This document shows, piece after piece, positions 58,445 to 64,000 of a stretch of 64,000 bases of DNA. The stretch's first letter is position 1; the number at the start of each line of letters is the position of its first letter. Source of the stretch: CAZQKE01 sp964593865 (lineage in GTDB: Bacteria; Chloroflexota; Anaerolineae; JAAYZQ01); the NCBI GenBank assembly GCA_964593865.1, contig CAZQKE010000120.1, positions 1 to 64,000 on the forward strand, in the 5' to 3' direction. A program made the position numbers and the translations under genes. Under the pieces are notes generated by a model that was not told the origin of the DNA, did no database searches, and worked only from the letters and a program-made list of their open reading frames with translations.

Positions 58445-58948
58445 CTAGTCGGCAGGGTTCGCAGGCGCAATCCGTCGCCCGCGCTGGACGCGCCAGGGCA
58501 GTTTCTCAACCGTGCCCCCGGCAGCCTCAATTTTGGCCTGGGCGCTGGCGGAAAAGCGGTGGGCCTTGACCACCAACGGGCGGTCCACTTCTCCTTCTCC
58601 CAGGATGACAACCGGCAGTTTGGCCGATTTGATGATGCCTGCTTCGGCCAGGGTTCGGGGCGAAACCTCGGCGTTGGCCTCAAAACGGTTCAGGCGATAC
58701 AGGTTGACCGGCACATACCGGACCTTGAAGATGTTGGTAAAACCCCGTTTGAAGGGCAGACGGCGCACCAACGGCAACTGCCCGCCTTCAAAGTACGGCC
58801 CCTTTGCCCCACCGGAACGGGCTTTCTGTCCCTTTGTGCCTCGGCCTGCCGTTTTGCCCTGCCCGGCAGCGATGCCGCGCCCAACACGCTTGCGCCGCTT
58901 CCGCGCACCCTTTGGCGAACGTAACTCGTGCAGTTTCATCTTTTCCAC
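58445..58948 (-). CDS. rplO: 50S ribosomal protein L15
   Basis: 167 residues: MKLHELRSPKGARKRRKRVG RGIAAGQGKTAGRGTKGQKAR (split at 20) FEGGQLPLVRRLPFKRGF, PANPAD end region with VEKLPW. Slightly longer C-terminus than E. coli L15. The ATG three residues earlier is the chosen start (MEKMKLHEL). Confidence 0.96.
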   Translation of the reverse strand: MEKMKLHELRSPKGARKRRKRVGRGIAAGQGKTAGRGTKGQKARSGGAKGPYFEGGQLPLVRRLPFKRGFTNIFKVRYVPVNLYRLNRFEANAEVSPRTLAEAGIIKSAKLPVVILGEGEVDRPLVVKAHRFSASAQAKIEAAGGTVEKLPWRVQRGRRIAPANPAD

Positions 58949-59031
58949 CTATTCGTCCTACCTCCCTACAGGCGTAGGGGTAAAGGTCCGGGCAGATGAT
59001 GCCCACGCCCGGCCTGCAGGAGGTGCTCTGC

Positions 59032-59232
59032 CTAAATCTCCTCCACCCGCACTAAATGTCTAACCTTGTCCACCATCCCCCGGATCGCCGGTGTATCGGC
59101 CTTTTCCACTACATCGCCCAGCTGGCGCAATCCCAGGGCACGGATGGTCCGTTTCTGCCGCAGGGGGTAGCCGATGCTGCTCTTGACCCAGGTGATGCGT
59201 AGCTTCCGCTCCGTCGTCGCTGTGCTAGTCAT
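59032..59232 (-). CDS. rpmD: 50S ribosomal protein L30
   Basis: 66 residues: LRITWVKSSIGYPLRQKRTI, RALGLRQLGDVVEKADTPAI, RGMVDKVRHLVRVEE. A short N-terminal Thr-rich extension (MTSTATTE) precedes the fold. Overlaps rpsE by 8 bases. Confidence 0.96.
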   Translation of the reverse strand: MTSTATTERKLRITWVKSSIGYPLRQKRTIRALGLRQLGDVVEKADTPAIRGMVDKVRHLVRVEEI

Positions 59233-59779
59233 GCGCCTCCTCCCTCATCCAGAAGGGCAGGACTCGGTTTAGCGGCACGCCGCGCCGTTCCGCTTCCACG
59301 GCAGGGTCCTTGAGCTCCTCCAACGCTTTCATCGTCGCCTTGACCACGTTGAGGATGTTGGAGCTGCCCAAAGATTTGGTCAGAATGTCGCGGATGCCGG
59401 CAGCCTCAACGACGGCACGGACCCCACCGCCGGCAATGACGCCCGTCCCCGGCGATGCCGGGCGGAGCAGAACCTTTGCCGCGCTGTAACGGGCCGTCAC
59501 TTCATGGGGAATGGTCGTCCCCACCATGGCGATAGGCTTCATATTCTTGCGCGCCCGCTCTGCCCCTTTGCGGATGGCATCGGGAACCTGACGCGCCTTG
59601 CCGATCCCGATACCGACGCTGCCTTTGTTATCGCCGACGACGACCAAAGCACGGAAGGAAAAACGCCGACCGCCCTTGACCACTTTGGCCGTGCGGGCGA
59701 TATGCACCACGCGCTCGTCCAGTTCGTCAATCTCTTCCTCGCGCTCTCGCCGCTTTCGGGGTTCTCTACGACCCATCAT
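59225..59779 (-). CDS. rpsE: 30S ribosomal protein S5
   Basis: 184 residues: ERVVHIARTAKVVKGGRRFS FRALVVVGD, GKARQVPDAIRKGAERARKN, LLRPASPGTGVIAGGGVRAV, LTKSLGSSNILNVVKAT. Two adjacent ATG codons (59779, 59776) follow AGGGAGGA; the second has the better spacing, the first is given. Seven bases from rplR. Confidence 0.96.
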   Translation of the reverse strand: MMGRREPRKRREREEEIDELDERVVHIARTAKVVKGGRRFSFRALVVVGDNKGSVGIGIGKARQVPDAIRKGAERARKNMKPIAMVGTTIPHEVTARYSAAKVLLRPASPGTGVIAGGGVRAVVEAAGIRDILTKSLGSSNILNVVKATMKALEELKDPAVEAERRGVPLNRVLPFWMREEAHD

Positions 59780-59786
59780 TCCTCCC

Positions 59787-60155
59787 TTAGAATTGCAATC
59801 CGCCTTTGCGGGCCGCCTCGGCCAGGGCTTTGACCCGGCCATGGTAGCGGTAGCCGCCGCGGTCGAACACAACGGTTTTGATCCCGGCAGCCAGCGCCCG
59901 CTCGGCCAGGACCTGTCCCACGACCTCTGCCTGTGCGGTTTTGTCCTTGCCGGCCAGCATAGCCCGCACCTGCGGTTCTAATGTGGAAGCAGCAACCAAG
60001 GTATGGCCGCGTGTGTCGTCAATGATCTGCGCCTGAATATGTTTCAGGCTGCGGAAGACGTTCAAACGCGGTCGCTCCGGTGTACCGGAGACCCGCTTGC
60101 GGATTCGCGCATGGCGGCGCTGGCGTGCCAGACGCTTTGCTTTCGCCCTATCCAT
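59787..60155 (-). CDS. rplR: 50S ribosomal protein L18
   Basis: 122 residues, binds 5S rRNA: RHARIRKRVSGTPERPRLNV FRSLKHIQAQIIDD (split at 20), AAIKTVVFDRGGYRYHGRVK-type segment AAGIKTVVFDRGGYRYHGRV and C-terminal ALAEAARKGGLQF. Standard. Twelve bases from rplF. Confidence 0.97.
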   Translation of the reverse strand: MDRAKAKRLARQRRHARIRKRVSGTPERPRLNVFRSLKHIQAQIIDDTRGHTLVAASTLEPQVRAMLAGKDKTAQAEVVGQVLAERALAAGIKTVVFDRGGYRYHGRVKALAEAARKGGLQF

Positions 60156-60166
60156 GAGTCCTCCTA

Positions 60167-60712
60167 CTAGCCGATCTTGCCCGCCTTGCCCGCTTTGCGT
60201 CGGACGCGTTCGCCCTGATAGCGGATGCCTTTGCCCTTGTACGGTTCCGGCGGGCGTTGCCGTCGGATGCGGGCAGCGATCTCGCCCACCAGTTCTTTGT
60301 CAATGCCGCGCACGATGACGCTCCGCCCCCCACGGGGCACTTCAAAGGAGATGTCGGGCGGCGGTGTGAATTCAACGGGGTGAGAATAGCCCAGGTGCAG
60401 CACCAATTTCTCTCCCTGCATCTCGGCGCGGTAGCCGGTGCCGACCAGTTCCAGGACTTTGCTATACCCTTCCGAGACACCCGTGACCATGTTGGCCAAC
60501 AGGGAACGGGTCAGGCCGTGCAACGCCCGATGGTTCCGTTGGTCGGTAGGCCGCTCCACGCGCAGAAGGCCATCCTCAAGAGTGATCTTCATATCGGGGT
60601 GGAAGGAACGGCTGAGTTCCCCCTTTGGCCCCTTGACGGTTACGTGACTGCCCCGGATGTCCACCCGGACCTTATCCGGCACAGGAATCGGTCGTTTCCC
60701 AATGCGAGACAT
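60167..60712 (-). CDS. rplF: 50S ribosomal protein L6
   Basis: 181 residues: MSRIGKRPIPVPDKVRVDIR, VTVKGPKGELSRSFHPDM, LVGTGYRAEMQGEKLVLHLG YSHPVEF, ending EPYKGKGIRYQGERVRRKAG. Standard L6. ATG 60712 behind GGAGGGGC. Confidence 0.97.
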   Translation of the reverse strand: MSRIGKRPIPVPDKVRVDIRGSHVTVKGPKGELSRSFHPDMKITLEDGLLRVERPTDQRNHRALHGLTRSLLANMVTGVSEGYSKVLELVGTGYRAEMQGEKLVLHLGYSHPVEFTPPPDISFEVPRGGRSVIVRGIDKELVGEIAARIRRQRPPEPYKGKGIRYQGERVRRKAGKAGKIG

Positions 60713-60745
60713 TGCCCCTCCTTCAATGACAGAGCCAACACGCCC

Positions 60746-61144
60746 TTACCAGACGTAGCAAAGGACTTCGCCGCCGACGCCCAGACGGCGGGCCTGCTGG
60801 TCGGTCATTACCCCTTTGGGCGTGCTCACAATGGCGATGCCCAGGCCGCTCAGCACCCAGGGCAGTTCCCGCTTGCCTTTGTATACCCGCCGGCCCGGTT
60901 TGCTCACCCGCTTGAGGCCGGTCAGCACCGGCTTGCGGTTCTCGTCATATTTGAGCCAGACGCGGATGTTCGGCTGTGGACGATCATTGGTCACTTCGTA
61001 GCCCTGGATGAAGCCCTCTTCCAACAAGATACGGGCAATCGCCACTTTGATCTTGGAACTGGGCACCAGCACAAAGGCTTTGCGCACCATCTGTCCGTTG
61101 CGAATCCGGGTCAGCATATCAGCAATTGGATCGGTCGTAGGCAT
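60746..61144 (-). CDS. rpsH: 30S ribosomal protein S8
   Basis: 132 residues: DPIADMLTRIRNGQMVRK, VPSSKIKVAIARILLEEGFI, RVSKPGRRVYKGKRELPWVL and the C-terminal signature GLGIAIVSTPKGVMTDQQAR. 24 bases from rpsN. Confidence 0.97.
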   Translation of the reverse strand: MPTTDPIADMLTRIRNGQMVRKAFVLVPSSKIKVAIARILLEEGFIQGYEVTNDRPQPNIRVWLKYDENRKPVLTGLKRVSKPGRRVYKGKRELPWVLSGLGIAIVSTPKGVMTDQQARRLGVGGEVLCYVW

Positions 61145-61168
61145 ACGCCCCCCACTCCTTCACATAGT

Positions 61169-61351
61169 TTACCAACTTGATTTGACAACACCGGGGATCA
61201 TCCCCTGGTTCGCCAACTCACGGAAGCAGATCCGGCACAAGCGGAAACGTCGCATATAGCCGCGGGGTCGCCCGCAGCGGATGCAGCGATTCCGCACCCG
61301 GGTCGGGTATTTGCGCCTTTTCTCTCGCACGATCATGCATTTCTTTGCCAC
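61169..61351 (-). CDS. rpsN: 30S ribosomal protein S14, zinc-binding type
   Basis: 60 residues: KRRKYPTRVRNRCIRCGRPR and RLCRICFRELANQGMIPGVV with two CxxC pairs, so the short zinc-dependent S14 (type Z) rather than the longer zinc-free form. 18 bases from rplE. Confidence 0.97.
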   Translation of the reverse strand: MAKKCMIVREKRRKYPTRVRNRCIRCGRPRGYMRRFRLCRICFRELANQGMIPGVVKSSW

Positions 61352-61369
61352 GGATCCTCCCTCTATCCT

Positions 61370-61912
61370 CTAGCGTGCCTTGAAAGGCATTCCCAACAAA
61401 CGCAGCAGGTGATAGCCCTCCTCATCGGTCTGGGCCGTGGTTACGATGGTAATCTCCATCCCCCGGATTTTGTCAATTTTGTCGTAATCCACTTCGGGGA
61501 AGACCAACTGTTCGCGCAGCCCCAGGCTATAGTTCCCCCGCCCATCGAACGAATCGGGGGAAACACCCCGAAAGTCGCGCTGGCGCGGCAAAGCAATGTT
61601 GCACAGCCGGTCCAGAAAATCCCACATCCGATCACCCCGCAGGGTCACCTTGACGCCGATGGGATTGCCCGCCCGCAGTTTGAACCCGGCGATGGATTTG
61701 CGTGCTCGCGTGACGACGGGGCGTTGGCCGGTGATGACGCTGATGTCCCGCACCGCCGCGTCCAACGCTTTGGCATTCTGCAACGCCTCGCCCATGCCGA
61801 TATTCACGACGATCTTTTCCAGACGTGGAACCTGCATCACGTTCTGGTATCCCAGTTCTTTTTGCAGAGCAGGTACGACCTGTTCGCGGTACAGTTCTTT
61901 CAACCTCGGCAT
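61370..61912 (-). CDS. rplE: 50S ribosomal protein L5
   Basis: 180 residues: LGYQNVMQVPRLEKIVVNIG, ITGQRPVVTRARKSIAGFKL, LPRQRDFRGVSPDSFDGRGN YSLGLREQLVFPEV, and TTAQTDEEGYHLLRLLGMPF. Standard L5, contacts 5S rRNA. Confidence 0.97.
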   Translation of the reverse strand: MPRLKELYREQVVPALQKELGYQNVMQVPRLEKIVVNIGMGEALQNAKALDAAVRDISVITGQRPVVTRARKSIAGFKLRAGNPIGVKVTLRGDRMWDFLDRLCNIALPRQRDFRGVSPDSFDGRGNYSLGLREQLVFPEVDYDKIDKIRGMEITIVTTAQTDEEGYHLLRLLGMPFKAR

Positions 61913-61931
61913 TTCCAGACTCCCTCACCAC

Positions 61932-62315
61932 CTAATCAATCGAGGCATCGCACTTTTTGCAGTAGCGGACCTTGCGCCCATCCTCAAAGCGGAAGCCGAC
62001 CCGCGTCGCTTCTTTGCAGGAAGGGCAGACCAACATCACGTTTGAGATGTGAATCGGGGCCTCGCGTTCAATACGGCCCACCTGGGTACGGATGTCGCCG
62101 GTCCGGCGTTGGTGCTTGATGATCAGGTTGACTCCCTGGACGACTACCCGGTCCTTGTTTCGGTCGCGCCCCACACGGCGATGGCGGCGATCAATTTTGT
62201 AGCCGTGGATCACCCGGTGGACGGTCCCACGCAGTTTTTTGCCCTCTCGGCGGGCGGCTGCGGCATCCCGACCGACTCGGACCTCAACGGTGTCGCCTTT
62301 TTTGATCCGTTCCAT
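61932..62315 (-). CDS. rplX: 50S ribosomal protein L24
   Basis: 127 residues: a KOW motif (KKGDTVEVRVGRD), GVNLIIKHQRR, REAPIHISNVMLVCPSCKEA and a C-terminal CPSC...CKKC zinc-ribbon-like end seen in many thermophile and Chloroflexota L24 proteins. 38 bases from rplN. Confidence 0.96.
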   Translation of the reverse strand: MERIKKGDTVEVRVGRDAAAARREGKKLRGTVHRVIHGYKIDRRHRRVGRDRNKDRVVVQGVNLIIKHQRRTGDIRTQVGRIEREAPIHISNVMLVCPSCKEATRVGFRFEDGRKVRYCKKCDASID

Positions 62316-62353
62316 CTTTCTCTCCCCAATGGCGCGTTACAGACGCCGCCCCG

Positions 62354-62722
62354 TCACAGGACCTCCGGCGCCAACGATACGATCTTCATAAATCCTTTTT
62401 CACGCAGTTCACGGGCCACCGGCCCAAAGATACGAGTGCCTTTGGGGTTCTTGGCCTGGTCCAGGATGACGGCGGCGTTGTCATCAAATTTGATGTAGGA
62501 TCCATCGCGGCGATGGACCTCCTTGGCGGTGCGCACGACGACGGCCCGCACCACATCCCCTTTTTTGACCGAACCTCCCGGCGCCGCGCTCTTGACCGAA
62601 GCGATAATCACATCGCCTACGCTCCCATAGCGGCGCGTCGAGCCGCCCAAAACGCGGATACACAGGATCTCTTTGCCACCGGTGTTATCGGCCACCTTGA
62701 GCCGGCTCTCCTGCTGAATCAT
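62354..62722 (-). CDS. rplN: 50S ribosomal protein L14
   Basis: 122 residues: MIQQESRLKVADNTGGKEIL CIRVLGGS, GDVIIASVKSAAPGGSVKKG, DDNAAVILDQAKNPKGTRIF GPVARELR. Standard L14. 41 bases from rpsQ. Confidence 0.97.
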   Translation of the reverse strand: MIQQESRLKVADNTGGKEILCIRVLGGSTRRYGSVGDVIIASVKSAAPGGSVKKGDVVRAVVVRTAKEVHRRDGSYIKFDDNAAVILDQAKNPKGTRIFGPVARELREKGFMKIVSLAPEVL

Positions 62723-62763
62723 TTCTTCCTCCCGATACAGACGCCTTCAGATGCCGATCCCGT

Positions 62764-63012
62764 TCAAGCCTGGTTCAAGATCTCGGTGACAACCCATCGT
62801 TTTTCCCGGCTCAAGGGACGGGATTCGGTGATGGCTACCAGGTCGCCGACCTGGCAGGCGTTGTCGGCGTCGTGGGCTTTGTATTTTTTGCGCGTGGCAA
62901 TCACTTTGCCGTACAGTTTGTGCCGCCGCCGCCGTTCCACTTCAACGACGACGGTTTTATCCATCTTGTTGCTCAACACGCGGCCCACCAAGACCCTTCT
63001 TCGCTTTTTCAT
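62764..63012 (-). CDS. rpsQ: 30S ribosomal protein S17
   Basis: 82 residues: VLVGRVLSNKMDKTVVVEVE, RRRHKLYGKVIATRKKYKAH DADNACQVGDLVAI, TESRPLSREKRWVVTEIL. Overlaps rpmC by 4 bases. Confidence 0.97.
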   Translation of the reverse strand: MKKRRRVLVGRVLSNKMDKTVVVEVERRRRHKLYGKVIATRKKYKAHDADNACQVGDLVAITESRPLSREKRWVVTEILNQA

Positions 63013-63230
63013 GCTGCCCCCTGCATCCGTTGCTGTTCGGCTTCCAACTGCTTGGCCCGCAGGATGGTGTTCAGACGGGCGATCTCCCGCCGCATTTCCC
63101 GCAGGCGGGCATTGTTCTGCATCTGCCCAATGGAAAACTGGAAGCGCAGGTTGAACATCTCCGCATAGGCATCATCCAGCCTGGCCCGGATCTCTTCGGG
63201 TGACATCTCCCAGATCTGCCGTGCTTTCAT
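63009..63230 (-). CDS. rpmC: 50S ribosomal protein L29
   Basis: 73 residues, two helices: ARQIWEMSPEEIRARLDDAY AEMFNLRFQFSIGQMQNNAR and LREMRREIARLNTILRAKQL. Overlaps rplP by 4 bases. Confidence 0.96.
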   Translation of the reverse strand: MKARQIWEMSPEEIRARLDDAYAEMFNLRFQFSIGQMQNNARLREMRREIARLNTILRAKQLEAEQQRMQGAA

Positions 63231-63655
63231 CCTGCTCCTCCCACCGTATCCTGGCGGCGGACAAAACGGGTTTTGATGGGCAATTTGTGAGAAGCCAAGC
63301 GCATGGCCTCCCGCGCAGCCTCTTCCTGGACGCCGGAGATCTCAAAGATCATGCGGCCCGGCTTGACCACGGCTACCCAATATTCCACCGACCCTTTGCC
63401 CTTGCCCATACGGGTTTCGGCGGCACGGGCCGTCACCGGTTTATCGGGAAAGACGCGGATCCAGAGTTTCCCGCCGCGCTTGACATGGCGCACGATGGCC
63501 CGACGGGCCGCTTCGATCTGACGGCTGGTCATCCAGCACGGTTCCAACGCCTGTAAACCGTAATCGCCAAAGGCCAGGGTATTCCCCCGTCCCGCTTTGC
63601 CCTTCATCCGCCCACGATGCTGTTTTCGGTATTTCGTGCGTTTTGGCATTAACAT
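63227..63655 (-). CDS. rplP: 50S ribosomal protein L16
   Basis: 142 residues: PKRTKYRKQHRGRMKGKAGR, FGDYGLQALEPCWMTSRQIE AARRAIVRHVKRGGKLWIRV, FPDKPVTARAAETRMGKGKG. ATG 63655 lies seven bases after GAGGG; a second ATG two codons on is possible. Confidence 0.97.
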   Translation of the reverse strand: MLMPKRTKYRKQHRGRMKGKAGRGNTLAFGDYGLQALEPCWMTSRQIEAARRAIVRHVKRGGKLWIRVFPDKPVTARAAETRMGKGKGSVEYWVAVVKPGRMIFEISGVQEEAAREAMRLASHKLPIKTRFVRRQDTVGGAG

Positions 63656-63687
63656 GATTCTTCCCTCTCGGTCGTGGTCCGCGCAGG

Positions 63688-64000
63688 TCAGGCGGCAGCG
63701 GCCTCTTTTTCGGGCAAGATGTCGCCCTTGTAAATCCAGACCTTGATGCCGATGCGTCCAAAGGTGGTCAACGCCTCGGCCTGGGCGTAATCAATGTCGG
63801 CCCGCAGGGTGTGGCGCGGAACCCGCCCCTGGCGGTCGGTTTCTTTGCGGGCCATCTCTGCCCCGTGCAGCCGCCCGGCGCATGTGACCATGGCCCCCTG
63901 CGCGCCAAAACGCATGGCCCGTTGGACCGCCTGTTTCATGGCCCGTTTGTAGGAGATGCGCCGTTCAATCTGCTGGGCGATACTTTCGGCCACCAAGTAG
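63688..64000 (-). CDS. rpsC: 30S ribosomal protein S3, C-terminal part (cut by window edge)
   Basis: The last 103 codons of S3; the frame runs off the right edge without a start. YLVAESIAQQIERRISYKRA MKQAVQRAMRFGAQGAMVTC AGRLHGAEMARKE, then RADIDYAQAEALTTFGRIGI KVWIYKGDILPEKEA, all S3 signatures. 32 bases ahead of rplP. Confidence 0.96.
   Translation of the reverse strand, partial: YLVAESIAQQIERRISYKRAMKQAVQRAMRFGAQGAMVTCAGRLHGAEMARKETDRQGRVPRHTLRADIDYAQAEALTTFGRIGIKVWIYKGDILPEKEAAAA

Overview
The window is a GC-rich (roughly 60%), gene-dense bacterial chromosome segment. I read it as a member of the Chloroflexota (Anaerolineae/Caldilineae/Thermoflexia-like), with moderate confidence. The grounds are lipoproteins with long Pro/Thr/Glu linkers after the lipobox, the rplQ-truA-rplM-rpsI order behind rpoA, a zinc-type S14 and a zinc-LID adenylate kinase, many TTG/GTG starts behind strong Shine-Dalgarno sequences, and clean TTGACA-17-TATAAT promoters. 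The gene set suggests an anaerobe or microaerophile that tolerates oxygen: peroxiredoxin, ferritin-like protein, an oxygen-sensing ODP homologue, many ferredoxin-like and Fe-S carrier proteins. It must decode selenocysteine if the reading of one gene below is right.

Layout. 1-7.5 kb (minus): end of a thioesterase gene, ftsH, rpiA, class II fructose-bisphosphate aldolase, then a four-gene signalling operon (ODP-like di-iron protein, PAS histidine kinase, receiver protein, cytochrome c lipoprotein). 7.8-12.3 kb (plus): three antiporter-like membrane proteins that lack the family's proton-translocating residues, and a ferritin-like protein. 12.3-18 kb (minus): etfB-etfA-acyl-CoA dehydrogenase-HicB-like-RNase J. 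18.5-26.1 kb (minus): a GntR-led catabolic operon with a threonine-synthase-like enzyme, a membrane protein, a second PLP enzyme, two tandem carbamoyltransferases and carbamate kinase. 26.3-31.6 kb (plus): a divergently transcribed BMP-type (nucleoside/purine-like) ABC transporter with its terminator.

31.7-41.7 kb (plus) is an unusual redox/metal island: PadR regulator, Mrp ATPase, ferredoxins, a peroxiredoxin whose catalytic Cys codon is an in-frame TGA followed by a textbook bacterial SECIS hairpin (a selenoprotein), two NifX/NifB-like cofactor proteins, an RGG/zinc-ribbon mini-protein, a CDF cation transporter fused to a NifX domain, two MinD-type ATPases with inserted ferredoxin domains, TrmO-like, MIP18-like and CooT-like proteins. 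A HEPN/MNT toxin-antitoxin pair is inserted on the opposite strand. 41.7-45.9 kb (minus): membrane protein, DUF1786-like protein, queG, lipoprotein. 46.1-50.3 kb (plus): a peptide-modification-like cassette (PqqD-like, two radical SAM/SPASM enzymes) followed by a membrane-spanning LuxR-HTH/Kelch protein.

50.5-64 kb (minus) is the spc-alpha ribosomal protein block, from rpsC (cut by the window end) through secY-adk-map and rpoA to truA-rplM-rpsI, ending at a strong intrinsic terminator. infA is missing from its usual place. No rRNA, tRNA, CRISPR array, insertion sequence or prophage was seen. All family names come from recognition of motifs; no database search was possible.
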